Source of the DNA: Haematococcus lacustris
Lineage: Eukaryota > Chlorophyta > Chlorophyceae > Chlamydomonadales > Haematococcaceae
NCBI GenBank assembly: GCA_030144725.1
Contig: JASKMD010000008.1
Location: 7,021,153 to 7,085,152 of the forward strand
Direction of reading: 5' to 3'
DNA: 64,000 nt
Position numbers and translations under genes: made by a program. The notes beneath the pieces are model-generated. The model saw only the letters and a list, made by a program, of their open reading frames with translations, did no database searches and was not told where the DNA came from. Positions 1-11,730 of this stretch are shown here, one piece after another. Each line of letters begins with the position of its first letter. The stretch's first letter is position 1.

Positions 1-3000
1 TTGTCAAACTCGTTACGCGCCCAGGCCAGCGTGCCAAAGGCATTAAAAGGCAGCACCGGCTGGTCGTTTGCCCGACCCAGGTCCTCCAGGGAAAACTCGT
101 AGATGGGGGCGGCATCCCCCTGCACCCTGATCTCTATGGGGATCCTGCACCCAGAGAGAAAGGCAGGGAGGCAGGGCAGACAGGCGCCACATAGTAAGGG
201 TGAAAGGGAGACGTTGCGCTCACACCTGACCCTCATCCACAGCCCCGCTTGCACCCTGGTCTCTACTCCCTCTCCTGCCCCCCACCCTCTCACCTAACCC
301 ATGTCACCCCCTGCCTGCCTTCCTAATCTCCCTGCCTTCCCAACCTCCCTGCCTCCCCCTGCACTCTGCCTGGGTGCAAGCCCTAGTCTCCCCCCCACCC
401 CCACCCCTGCCTCCCCCCCACCCCCACCCCTGCCTCCCCCCCACCCCCCTGTGCCTGGGCCCGTGCCCCGGTCTCTCTGACCTGCGTATCTTGCCTGTGG
501 CGGGGTCCACGAAGCCGTCCTCTGGCCCCTCAGGGTCGCCTGTCTGCACCACAAAGCCGTCGCTGCGCTGCACGTCCATGCCGTCGTAGAACTTGCGCAG
601 CACCAGGTCCATGAAGCTGCCGGCGCTCACGGGAGCGTTCAGGCCATCCAGCACCACTGTCATCAGCACGGTGGCGGGCTTGCCCTCAGGCGTCTCATTC
701 AATGTCACACTCATCTCTAGAGTGGCCCGGCCCTGTGCAAGGGAGGGAGGGAGGGAGGGGCAGGGAGGAGAGGGGCAGGTGAGGGGGGCTGGGGGGGGGC
801 AGTGAGGGGTGCCGGGTGATGCTTGGCTGAAGGGAGGGGAAAGGAAGGGAGGGATCGAGGTAGGAGGCACACAAGTGGAGAAGGAGGGGGAAGAGGGGGA
901 GGGGAACAAGGAGGGTTGGGGATGGGGGGAGGGGAAGAGGAAGAGGAAACCCCAAGGCCTTACCAGCAGCTGTGGCATATCCTTGTACTCCGCAGGCACT
1001 TCAAAGGGGAAGCCCTTCACCATGGCCTCCTCAATGGTGCTGACGTAGGTCAGGGCCTCACGCTGCTTGATGGGCACCTGGGCAGGGGAGGAGGTCAAGA
1101 GGGTGGTGCTGAGAGCCAAGCACGTCAAGCATGCAGTCGGGCATCATGCGGGTGTTCAAGGGGCTGCAGGGGAGGGGGAGAGGGGTGTCCAGGGTGAGTA
1201 GGGGAGTGAGGTGGTTTGTTTGGTGGTTGGGCTGGTGTGTGGTGGACGCACTGCTTGCTTGTCTTTGGCTTCCACAATGGAGGCAAACTCGGCGAGAGAC
1301 TGGTCCAGCTGCTGCAGGGCAGCCACTCCCTCGGCCTGCACCAGCAGAGAGGCCCAGGGGGAGCACCAGGTTCGACTTGGCTCACCCACTGCCTAGTTTC
1401 CAGCGCAAAGTGACACGCCGCAGGGTCAAACCCTCAGGGTCAGAGCTCAGGTCCAGGGCCATAGCTCAGGGACGTGAGCATCCAGGTCAGGTCAGGTCAG
1501 GTCAGGTCAGGTCAGGTCAGGTCAGGTCAGGTCAGGTCAGGTCAGGTCAGGTCAGGTCAGGTCAGGTCAGGTCAGGTCAGGTCAGGTCAGGTCAGGTCAA
1601 GGCAGGGAAAAGGCGCAGGCTGCAGCTCAGCGGAGGAGGAGCAGGGGATCCAGGGCTGTTCACCTTCTTGTCTGGTGCAAAGTCTGCAATGATGGCGTCC
1701 TTCTTGCTGTTCAGGGTGCCCTGGGCGCTGCGCACTGCCTACAGAGCAGGCCAGAGCAGGCAGGCTGTTGGGCGGGAGGCAGGCAGGTGCAGGCTCCACC
1801 CTCTGACCCCAGCTGGGACATCCTAGGTCGAGCATCTGGTCAGCCAGCCCTTACAGCTGCTACCATGCTGCCATAACTGCATATGCATCTTCCACATCTC
1901 CCCTGCCTGCACACCTCCCCACCATACTAACCTTGGCCTGCCTGCCTGCCCCCTCACCCCTCCCTCCCTCCCCCTCTGCCTGCCAGCCCACACTGCCTGC
2001 CCCCTGCCTTGACGCTCCCTCCGCCTCTTCACCAGCCTCCACCCCTGCCTGCCCCCCTGCCTGCCCCCTACCTGCCCCCCTGCCTGCCCCCTGCCTGCCC
2101 CCCTGCCTGCCCCCTGCCTGCCCCCCTGCCTGCCCCCTGCCTGCCCCCCTGCCTGCCCCCTGCCTGCCCCCCTGCCTGCCCCCTGCCTGCCCCCCTGCCT
2201 GCCCCCTGCCAGCCCCCCTGCCTGCCCCCTGCCTGCCCCCCTACCTGCCCACCTGCCTGCCCCCGTACCTGCCCACCTGCCTGCCTCCCAGCCTGCCTCC
2301 CAGCCTGCCCTCCTGCCTGCCCCCTGCCTGCCCCCTGCCTGCCCTCACTCTGGCCACAGGGCCCAGGTTCTTGGAGCCAGGGATGCGCAGCGCCTCACTG
2401 ATCCCCTCGAGGTCACGCTGTGCAGGCAGGCGCCAAGGCAGGCAAGGGTCAGCAAGAAGGGGCGAGCGGGGGGACAGGGGCGGGAAAGGAGCCCATGAAC
2501 ATTAAGAAGGCCACAAAGAGCAGTCAGGGCAGGTAGCAATGTATACCCGGTTGTACACTTTGGCACTTGCCATAACGCATCAAGGCACACGGGCTATTGG
2601 CAACTCACTGCCGGCGCAGTGTGAGCTCCAGTGCCATGGGTGGGTTAAGGCATGGCTGCCGTGCACACTAACCATAGCGCACATGGAGCATCACCATGGA
2701 GCATCACATGTAATTGTTTGGTAGCTCAACCCGGGGCTCAGGTCAGTGTATGTCAAGGAAGGGGCAGGGCACAAGGGCAACAGCAGGGCCACAGTGTTTG
2801 GGGCAGAAGCTGCGAGGGCGGTGTATGGGTGTGTGGTGCATGTCCAAGGCTGTTGGCTGCTCTACCTGGATCTCTCGAATGGGCTTGTTGTTAATTGGCA
2901 GGGCGTTACGCAGCAAGGTGGTGGCGTTCTTGATTGGGTCACCCGCTGTTAGCATGGCTTCTGCTGGTGGTGCAAACTGCAAGGCGGTAACGGAAGACCA

Positions 3001-3329
3001 GCAGGGTAGCATGGTTGCAACAAGCCACAAGTCGGGCTGCGCTTTTCCTGGAAGCATGTGTGGCTGTGCACCTGCAGCGACATTGTGCTCATGCCCACGA
3101 TGGACGCAGTGGCGATGCCCAGAGATAGCTTGCTGAGCCATGACTGTTCCGCGACGGGGCCCACAACTGGGGCGTCAGTGTTGGAAGCACTTTTGCGGAT
3201 CTCTGTTGATGCGCTAGGGATGCCTGACTGGTGCCTGTCAGAATGACACGTCGTGCGGGTGGCCACGCGAGTTGAAGACCGGCCATTCTGCGCGCGATGC
3301 GATGCGATGGAGCTTCGCTGTAGCAGCAT
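1..3329 (-). CDS. CYP38: Thylakoid-lumen cyclophilin CYP38/TLP40-like, 3' end cut by window edge
   Basis: Eight exons join in phase: 3329-3072, 2976-2866, 2417-2349, 1738-1664, 1335-1252, 1077-964, 732-482 and 144-1. The product matches CYP38/TLP40, a lumenal multidomain cyclophilin needed for photosystem II assembly. The first exon gives a Ser/Arg-rich transit peptide followed by a hydrophobic lumenal-targeting stretch (SLGIATASIVGMSTMSLQ). Exon 2 supplies an AEA cleavage motif and the segment NALPINNKPIREIQ. Exons 3-6 encode the helical N-terminal region, ending GFPFEVPAEYKDMPQLL. Exons 7-8 carry the cyclophilin core: GRATLEMSV, VLDGLNAPVSAGSFMDLV, FYDGMDVQRSDGFVVQTGD and VLPFNAFGTLAWARNEFD. 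The plant family is degenerate at peptidyl-prolyl isomerase active-site residues, so catalysis should not be assumed. The start ATG at 3329 heads the transit peptide. The last part of the cyclophilin domain lies outside the window. Confidence 0.93.
1485..1599. repeat. (GGTCA)n pentanucleotide microsatellite
   Basis: About 23 near-perfect copies of GGTCA lie in the CYP38 intron between the exons at 1738-1664 and 1335-1252. On the sense strand of the gene this reads (TGACC)n. Confidence 0.95.
1931..2340. repeat. CTGCC/CTGCCCCC-type minisatellite in CYP38 intron
   Basis: Irregular tandem units of CTGCCTGCCCCC fill most of the intron between CYP38 exons 2417-2349 and 1738-1664. Every frame across it is open and gives Cys/Leu/Pro repeats, which are not protein. 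Confidence 0.9.
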
Positions 3330-4139
3330 TGCGTTGCGTGGGAGTGAAGCGAGGAACTGTTTGCAGGCAGATAACGTCGCGGACTTCGGATGACGAGGAA
3401 TTCCTCAAATTTCGTAACTAGATGGTTGATGTGGTATTGGGAAACCCATGATGAATAGCTGGCAGCATATCGGAGCATACTGTGAAGAGTTCCTAGTATG
3501 TTCCTTGCACCATTCCAGTGTTGGTCCGACCACTAGGGCGCGACCGAAATATGATATGTCCATGCTGAAATATGATCAAAAATGATATGGTCGCGCCCTA
3601 CCGCCCACCCACCAGACACCTCAGGTCACCCCGGCCATTGGCCCCGCGCCGTTTCTATCCGCTCAGCGACGTTATCCCATCGTTAGACTCAGTGCCTCAC
3701 AGCGGCGCCGCAGGAGGGTTTAAGGCTTGCAGCTCTATTGTACTGCGTTGTCAAGCGTCTCGTCTGCGCCCAGCAGACATAAGGTGACGTGAGGCCGCCT
3801 CGCCGGCCGATCGGAACCGGTGGCTACGGCCGGTGCGCGGCAGACAACACGGAAACAAGTTCACGGCTTGATGAGGTGTTGCTCCACCCTCAATCCATCG
3901 ACCAAGCTCGTGGAACGCGACGTGAACGCGGCGAGCAGCTGGTTGGCGGGCAGTCTTCGCCATGATCTCGCTTCTTTGCTGCAAGCGGAGCCAACAGTGC
4001 ATGGAGAGCATGGCACATGAGTACTTGGCCCAGGGCACATGAGTACTTGGCACATGGTGGGTGGTGAATGGTGAGACAGGCCCACGCTTCCGAGTGCACG
4101 CAGATGTGGGCTTGTATGCTTGTGTGTCAGGTGTCAGGT
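3330..4139. other. Intergenic region upstream of CYP38
   Basis: No reading frame here resembles a gene. It holds the CYP38 promoter (the start codon is at 3329). A short inverted match between AAATATGATATG (3547-3558) and nearby AAAAATGATATGG flanks a reversed GGGCGCGACC/GGTCGCGCCC pair (3536-3545 and 3589-3598), a possible remnant of a small inverted-repeat element. Confidence 0.5.
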
Positions 4140-4174
4140 CACTCAGGCAAATTAGTAACAGCATTTTTGAGATT

Positions 4175-4445
4175 CAGAGCCTCGGACTTGGTACATAGTC
4201 TAATGAAGGCATTGTAAGATTGGGGGTTGAAACTAAAATTCGTGATTTTGCGCGGTTGGTGAGATACGGCCATGCTACAGTACTGTAGAGGTCTACAGTA
4301 CTGTCGGGGTACCTCGCGAGTACACTAACAGAGCCTCGGACTTGGTACATAGTCTAAAGAAGGCATTGTAAGATCGGGGGTTGAAACTAAAATTCGTGAT
4401 TTTGCGCGGTTGGTGAGATACGGCCATGCTACAGTACTGTAGACA
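4175..4445. repeat. Direct duplication, 154-bp offset, leading into palindrome array
   Basis: A stretch of about 115 bp beginning CAGAGCCTCGGACTTGG occurs at 4175 and again at 4329, with only a few differences. Each copy ends in the same text and then runs into CTACAGTACTGTAG, so the palindrome was duplicated with its flank. Confidence 0.85.
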
Positions 4446-4951
4446 TCTACAGTACTGTAGACATCTACAGTACTGTAGACATCTACAGTACTGTAGGTAC
4501 CTCGAGGTACCTCGCGAGACCACTTACAGTACTGTAGACATCTACAGTACTGTAGACATCTACAGTACTGTAGACATCTACAGTACTGTAGGTACCTCGA
4601 GGTACCTCGAGAGACCACTTACAGTACTGTTGACATCTACAGTACTGTAGACATCTACAGTACTGTAGACATTTACAGTACTGTAGACATCTACAGTACT
4701 GTAGACATCTACAGTACTGTAGACATCTACAGTACTGTAGGTACCTCAAGGTACCTCGACAGACCACTTACAGTACTGTAGATGTCTACAGTACTGTAGA
4801 TGTCTACAGTACTGTAGACACCTACAGTACTGTAGACATCTACAGTACTGTAGACATCTACAGTACTGTAGACATCTACAGTACTGTAGGTACCTCGAGG
4901 TACCTCGAGGGACCAGTTACAGTACTGTAGACATCTACAGTACTGTAGACC
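4274..4951. repeat. 18-bp palindrome array, left (interrupted by assembly gap)
   Basis: The unit is TACAGTACTGTAGACATC, built on the perfect 14-bp palindrome CTACAGTACTGTAG. Copies are nearly identical and separated by 4-5 bp. Several blocks are interrupted by a GGTACCTCGAGGTACCTCG spacer. The array runs into the N gap, so its true length is unknown. Confidence 0.95.
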
Positions 4952-5451
4952 NNNNNNNNNNNNNNNNNNNNNNNNNNNNNNNNNNNNNNNNNNNNNNNNN
5001 NNNNNNNNNNNNNNNNNNNNNNNNNNNNNNNNNNNNNNNNNNNNNNNNNNNNNNNNNNNNNNNNNNNNNNNNNNNNNNNNNNNNNNNNNNNNNNNNNNNN
5101 NNNNNNNNNNNNNNNNNNNNNNNNNNNNNNNNNNNNNNNNNNNNNNNNNNNNNNNNNNNNNNNNNNNNNNNNNNNNNNNNNNNNNNNNNNNNNNNNNNNN
5201 NNNNNNNNNNNNNNNNNNNNNNNNNNNNNNNNNNNNNNNNNNNNNNNNNNNNNNNNNNNNNNNNNNNNNNNNNNNNNNNNNNNNNNNNNNNNNNNNNNNN
5301 NNNNNNNNNNNNNNNNNNNNNNNNNNNNNNNNNNNNNNNNNNNNNNNNNNNNNNNNNNNNNNNNNNNNNNNNNNNNNNNNNNNNNNNNNNNNNNNNNNNN
5401 NNNNNNNNNNNNNNNNNNNNNNNNNNNNNNNNNNNNNNNNNNNNNNNNNNN
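4952..5451. other. Assembly gap of exactly 500 N
   Basis: The run of exactly 500 N is a conventional placeholder for a gap of unknown size. It lies inside the palindrome array, which probably defeated assembly. Confidence 0.98.
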
Positions 5452-5546
5452 ATGCTAGATAGACGAACCCAAATGGCGTTGATAGCAAACTGGTTGTGTG
5501 CAAGCATAAGGATATTGCTGTGTTGAAGGCATGTCGTCCTAGTTGT

Positions 5547-7092
5547 TCACCTGAAGCTTCGGCGCCACAAGTATTCCATGTGGATCAGTAACCGCAACTC
5601 ATCACTCCAATCATCCGTTTGCATAGGGCACGTCCCATCAATGACCTCCCATTCCGTTTCTATGACGTGCGTATTCAAAAACTTACACAAGTTAGACTCC
5701 TCCTCCTCTGAAATGCCCTGCGACATCCCATCCAGAGCAATTATGTGTCCTGGATCATGTATTAGCCGTAAACCTGATAATGGTGACATGTTTGAAAGTC
5801 ATTTACCTCTCCCCTGGGACAGAAGATCACGAAATGGGCATTCTTCGGGTACACAGCGATCAGCCGGCCCCCCGTGGGGATGAAGACCACATTGCGCTCC
5901 GGAAAGCGGCAGCCTTTGAAATTCCCTTCGACATATTTCTTTCCTTGCATCAGATTCATGCCGAGGTCTGGGGCCAGACAAGTGGCATCACGCCTGTCCC
6001 GGCGTTGAAAGAAGGACTACATTGGCAAAGGAATATGAAGTCTAAGTTCAGGTTGTACTCTCATGCTATTAATCTATAATATCACATATAATAGCACATA
6101 CCTTCATGCGCCCAAGTGCCTTTCTCAGCACCTTGTTGTCAAGGGATTTGGGTCTATTGTGCCCGTCAGGTCTTTGCTGCCAGAACATGTCACCACCGGG
6201 TGGCAACGCAGCCTTCGAGGCCTGCACCAAGACACATGGCATGGAGCAAATGATGTTATGAGTGTTAATGAGGGTTAAGATGGTGTCGTATCCATTGTGC
6301 TTAGCTTCACCATTTCATCTATTGTAAGCTTACATTGAGGATGTTCTTGATTCGACGTGCTCTTTGCTGCTGATGCTTGTCTGTTCCTGTAGCGTCACTT
6401 GGAAATGGGTGGAGTGCTCCACGACCTACTGGCTGCGCCTGCATTGACAACTCATTTTTGGGGTGTTTATCTATCAGTGTATAGTCTATAGGTATTAGTT
6501 CATCAAGCATGTGATGTCAAGATCATGTGTGGACATATGTGGCCAGCATGGACCTATATGGCATTACCTCAGCTTTCTCAACTGTAGCAGGGGGGGCATC
6601 GTCAGTGGTGTACGGCCTTGAGCACACTGTACGGCAACAGCAAAGCATACCTGTAGACATGACCCACACCGGAGTACATGCATTATGATGTCACGTGCTT
6701 CTTGGCTGTCCTGGACACCTAGTGCCCGTACGATCTGGTTCATGCACCCAACACTGACCATGTGCTTCTCCTGCTTCTGCTGCTGCTGCTGCTGCTAAGC
6801 GCATGGGGGGGGCTGGGTGGCTCTGGCTGGGCTGGCGTTGTGAAGGCCGTTTCCGTGGACGAGGTGAAGGGGGCGGGTTCAGGTATGTTTCTGCTGCTGC
6901 TGTTCCTGCTGCTGATGTTGCTCCTGCCGCTGCTGCTGCTGCTCCTCCTGTTCCTGCTGCTGCTTCTGCCCCTGCTGCTGCTCCTGCACCTGCTGCTGCT
7001 GTTGGAGGCATGAGGGGGTTAGGGCGGCCGTGGCTGGACCGGGCCGGTGAAGGCCGATTCCCTGGACGAGAAAGGGGGGGCGGGCTCAGGCA

Positions 7093-7127
<35 letters not shown>

Positions 7128-10100
7128 CTACTGTTGCTGCTGCTGCCCCTGCCCCTGCCCCTGCCACTGCCCCTGCCCCTACTGTCGCACCTGCCCCCGG
7201 GTGCATTGGGGGGGTTGGGATCATCGGGGGGGCTGGTCGGCCCTGGTCGGGCTTGAGCTGTGAAACATGCCTCCCTGGACGAGGCGGGGAGGAGAGGGAG
7301 CGGTCTGACCCCTGGCTGCTGCTCGGGGTAACACCACCCTTGCTGCCTCCTACACTTGCAGGGCTACCTCCACCACCTGTTGCTGCTGCTGCTACGTTTC
7401 CTGCGCTGCCTGCTGCTGCTTTTACTTCTGCTCCTGCTGTTGCTAGGCGCATGTGGGAGGCTGGGCGGCTCTGGCTGGGTGGGGCCTGTGAAGGCCGCTT
7501 CCCTATACGAGCCGGGGGGGGCGGGCACAGGTCTGTTGCTGCTGCTGGTGCTGTTGTTACTCTTGCTCCTGCTGCTCCTGCTGCTGCTCCAGACCCTGTT
7601 GCTGCTTTTGACCATGGTGCTGCCCTTGCGCCTGCTGCTGCTGCTGCTGCTCCTGACCCTGCTGCTGCTGCTGCTCCTGCTGCTGCTCCTGCCCCCGGGT
7701 GCATGGGGGGGGCTGCTCCTGCTGCTGCTCCTGCCCCCGGGTGCATGGGGGGGGCTGCTCCTGCTGCTGCTCCTGCCCCCGGGTGCATGGGGGGGGCTGC
7801 TCCTGCTGCTGCTCCTGCCCCCGGGTGCATGGGGGGGGTTGGGCCCATGGGGGGGGCTGGCCGGCCCTGCTTGGGCTTGGGATGTGAAACATGCCTCCCT
7901 GGACGAGCCGGGGAGGAGAGGGAGCGATCTGACCCCTGGCTGCTGCTCGGGGTAACACCACCCCTGCTGCCACCCACACTTGCTGGGCTACCTCCACCTC
8001 CACCTGCTGCTGCTGCTGCCGCTCCTGCCCCTGGGTGCATGTGGGGGGTTGAGCCCATGGGGAGGGCTGGCCGGCCATGGCCAGGCTTGGGCGGTGAAGC
8101 TCGGCGACCACGTTTGATCACACGTGTCCACTCTGGATCACTGTCCTCACCACCTGCCCAAGCCTCCGCTGCTGTTGCTGCTGGTGCTGCTGCCACTGTT
8201 GCTGCCGCTGCTGCTGCTGCTGCCGCTGCTGCTGCTGTCGCTCCTGTACCTGGGTGCATGGGCAGGGTTGGGCCCATGGGGAGGGCTGGCCGGCCCTGCT
8301 TGGGTTTGGCCTGTGAGGCCCGCTTCCCTGGCCGAAGGGGTGGGGCGGGCGGGTTCAGGCCTGACCCTTGGCTGCTGCTGGGGGTACCACCACTCCTGCT
8401 GCCACCTGCACTTGCAGGGCCACCTGCACCACCTGCTGCTGCTGCTGCTGCTCCTCCTGCTCCTGCTGGTGCTCTTGCCCTTGCTGCTGCTCCTGGTGCT
8501 CCTGCTGCTCCTGCTGCTGCTGCTGCTCCTGCAGATTGTACGGTGGACACTGTTGAGCCAACATTACATGTGTACGTGGTCACTAACAGTACAAAGTGCA
8601 TGGCTCACCGTCCAAGCCCAGACGCAACCCGACCTCCATAGCCTGCGCCAATGCTGCCTTGTTGGCGAGGGCACGTTGCTTAGGGTCACGCGAGGCTTGC
8701 AAGTCTCTGATCTGCACAATAGAAAACACATTGCCTTGATCTTATTGTTGCATTGCACAGCTGCTGCACTTGCTAACTATAGCAGTTAACCCTTCTCACC
8801 TCCTGTGCGATGGCCTCCATGATCACCTCGTTCACCTCGTTAGCCAGCAAGCGCTGACCGTCTGTCCGCCCTAAAACCACAAAATGGTTATCGTTGATGC
8901 GCATCAGTGGTACAGCCTCACCTTGCACCATGAGTGGTCCTCTAGGGGGTGCAATGCTGGCCAGCTGCTCCGGGCTGAACAGTTTGCGGCAATTGGAACC
9001 CCCAACATGCCACAGATCTTGCTGACCGCCCCCATTGGTTAAAATGTCTATTGGCACCCCAAGGACGACAGAAGCCAGTACGCAGGCGGTGGCACCGCTC
9101 CACGCCCTAGGCCGCCCAACTTCTTGGTCAAGGTACTCCTTCAAGGTGATGCTCTCCAGTGACATCACCCCTGTGGTGGGGTCCACCTGTTCCACCCACT
9201 CTGCTGCTGACGTCATCATTGCAACAAAGCTGGCTGGGTCGCTTCCCCACTTGTCACTGTTTGCCAGGACCCTCTGTCCCACCTCATAAACGAGCTGGCG
9301 AAGTAGGCCATGCCCCTGCGTATTGACAAGTGGGCTATGTCATGCCTCATAGTGGTATGGTCGTGTGGTTTAGCATGTGCACAGTCTATAATGATGACGC
9401 ATTAGTAAGTCAGCATGCAGCAATACCCTTGACCTAATGGGAAGGTGTAGTACTGGACCCATGTCCACCCACCGTGTCGTTGCTCAACCCAGCTATCATT
9501 GCCAAAGCCCGGTAGAAGCAGTTGCCATCGCCCTTCACGGTGTATGCCACGATACCGCGACGGCGGAGTACCTCAAGGGCCAGTTCCAGTCCTTGTCTCC
9601 AGAGGGGGCCATCAGCGTTCTCCAGGAGTGGCCTGACGGGGGGTGTCTGCATGGCACACGTGTTCATAGTGAGCCTATGCTGCTGCATAACATTCCAGTC
9701 TTAGCTCATTTCACCTGCATGGGTTGGGCCTCAGCCTCATGCGCTGGCTGAGACTGGGTGGCTGACGTCTGCACATGGCCCATCACACAACAACTGCCTG
9801 TGCCTCGCAACACCATCATGGAATACTGACACCGCTGCCACCCAAACAATTGCTTGGTCCTCACCAAGGTTGACCCTGGCTGGGAAGGCTCCAGCTGGGT
9901 GTCCTGCATGCGAGGGCTACCTGCTGCTGCCGGGTCCCGCATGCGAGGGCTGGCGGGGGTTAGGCTGGTCTGGCTGGGCAAGGTTGCTGGGGTCTTGGTG
10001 ATGCTGGCATAGGTCTCCTGCATGCATTGAGGCGATATGAAGAGTTATGGTTGACAGCATGTAATGCCTACATGCATGTCGCACATGTTGCTCATGTTGC

Positions 10101-11039
10101 TCAAGCGTGAGGTCCCTGCACCTCACCTGGGAGGAGCCCAGGTTAAGGTGGGGGTGCACCAGCTCCATCAGCCCGCGACGTACATTTGGCAGCCACTTCT
10201 CGCCAACTTCCTGGTTTTGCCCGTCACCTGATGCATAACACAACACGGTGAACATGAGGTAAGTCCATGGTACCAGGACAGGCTCAGCCAGGTTGAGTCC
10301 ATGGTACCAGGACAGGCTCCATGCGTCATTTCACTTGCAAACAACAACATGAAACATGCTGTCTACTGAACAAGCATGCAACACGTCCTACTTACTGCGC
10401 CAGGTCCAGTACCACTCAGCCAGGCTGAAGAAGGGCTGAAACAGCGGTGGTGTGTCTTCCGTATACATGCCTCGCATGCGCATTTCCATGTCTTGGTAAC
10501 GCTGGCGGGTGGTGCGCATCTGGTACACAGCTGAGTCTGAGCTGTCAGTGTTGTTGTCATTAATGTTGCTGACGATCCTGCAGGCCCAGCAGGTGCATGG
10601 TGCGTTGAACGCCCGGAGCATGGTGCGCTGTGTAGGTCACATGGTGCATCAGTCACACCTGTCCTGCAAGTCTGTCAGCTCCTCCTGAGTTGGGAGGTAT
10701 GCTTTGGCATGAAACAATGACATGCAGCTGATGGCCATGCCATTCACCGCGTTCTTCAGCCAAGCAGGCACCTCAGGGTTGAGGTAGGGCCCAGGAACCT
10801 GTAGTACACAATGTTTGATGCTGTCAATGCATGTCATGCCAATGTGTATTAATGAATACTGTGGGCAGGGTACGCACCTCGTCTGGGCTGCGCGGGTAGA
10901 GGGACTGCACCGCCCATGCCATCACCCGGCATAGGAGTTCAGATTTGGGCAACATGGCGGTGTCGATGATGAGCTCCCCCACTGCAAGTGTTGCCGCGAA
11001 CAAGGCTGCATCGTTGAAAATGGATTCGTGGCTCTGCAT
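5547..11039 (-). CDS. OTU-family cysteine protease, about 1,324 residues, transposon cargo candidate
   Basis: Fifteen exons join with every phase agreeing: 11039-10878, 10798-10659, 10577-10396, 10227-10127, 10017-9865, 9768-9715, 9646-9473, 9315-8800, 8711-8609, 8528-6759, 6581-6568, 6438-6334, 6221-6102, 6016-5807 and 5717-5547. Exon 7 has the OTU nucleophile motif GDGNCFYRALAMIAG; exon 8 ends with the distal histidine block NDNHFVVLGRTDG. OTU proteases remove ubiquitin or similar modifiers. The N-terminal 300 residues match no family I recognise. Exon 10 is a 590-residue Ala/Gly/Pro-rich region in which a unit like RPGRHVSHPKPKQGRPAPPM recurs. Exon 11 is only 14 nt. The C-terminal exons (GCRFPERNVVFIPTGGRLIA) are also unrecognised. 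The ATG at 11039 may not be the true start, because AG acceptors lie nearby. The exon 10 donor (GTCAGT) is the weakest junction. The gene lies between two palindrome arrays. Confidence 0.78.
7689..7850. repeat. 42-bp tandem repeat, four copies, in OTU gene exon 10
   Basis: Four near-identical 42-bp units encode the repeated peptide [14 protein letters not shown] on the minus strand. The multiple-of-three unit keeps the frame open, so it fits coding sequence. The surrounding (CTG)n-rich tracts give poly-Leu or poly-Gln in the other frames. Confidence 0.9.
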
Positions 11040-11280
11040 TTGTGAGTGTGCTGGCAGCGGTGCCTGTGTTACTGCGATGCGCGGCTACGATGGACGTGCG
11101 CAAGTTGTGCTGATTGCATGACAGTACAGCAGTAACGAACAAAAATCCAATTCAGGCCTTATCTCAACAACTTGGTATGTGAGCCACTGTGTGCCGTACA
11201 TGTCACCCAAGTTGCCGCTATACCAGCCAACCTCCTCCAAGCTAACACGCTGTAACCACCAGCCTCCCTCGAGACCCCTA

Positions 11281-11367
11281 AAGTACTGTAGACACCTACA
11301 GTACTGTAGACACCTGCAGTACTGTAGACACCTACAGTACTGTAGGCCCCTACAGTACTGTAGACAC
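11281..11367. repeat. 18-bp palindrome array, short (five copies)
   Basis: Five copies of the CTACAGTACTGTAG core lie about 240 bp upstream of the OTU gene start and 360 bp downstream of the nearer F-box-like paralogue. The spacers (ACACC/ACACCTG) differ slightly from those at 4.3 kb. Confidence 0.95.
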
Positions 11368-11730
11368 CTGAGTCTCTTTCGCACTAGAGGTGTGTTGTCA
11401 GGGAACTCAGAGCTCTGTTACACCATCCCTGTCCCCACATTGAATAGTATGGTGTGGTTATCATGTACGCCCACTCGCACTTGAATGCCATGTAAGAGTG
11501 TGTTTTACCGTTGTTCACATACGACGAGTGGCGGCGAGACACTTTGAGGTCAGTTACATGCATTAGTTACAGCTAGGGTATGCAATCGTTGGAGGGGAGT
11601 CAATGGTGCTCGAGATATAACATCATTCAATGTTTACATCCATGACCACGCATCCTTGGAGTCCGTGGTGTCCATGCAAGCTCACACCTTGTCACTGAAG
11701 CACTGGACTAAGTAGCATGGGGGCAGCATG

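Noticed and set aside
4274..4951. CRISPR-like appearance of regularly spaced repeats
   Set aside because: The repeats are 13-14-bp palindromes with 4-5-bp spacers of low diversity, there are no cas genes, and the DNA is nuclear eukaryotic.
4727..5507. Frames spanning the N gap
   Set aside because: They consist mainly of unknown residues, and their known parts are palindrome-array sequence.
5782..5806. OTU gene's last exon starting at the acceptor near 5782, which would put the frame out of phase
   Set aside because: Using the GTCGCAG acceptor at 5718 keeps phase with the exon ending at 5807, so no frameshift is needed.
6762..8789. Leucine-rich plus-strand frames over the CTG-rich region
   Set aside because: They are shadows of the minus-strand Ala/Pro-rich exon 10 of the OTU gene, which is in phase with exon 9.
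10578..10627. OTU gene exon 3 starting at the CACAG acceptor (10628), which would break phase and suggest a frameshift
   Set aside because: The CCTGCAG acceptor at 10578 gives an in-phase exon and agrees with both neighbours.
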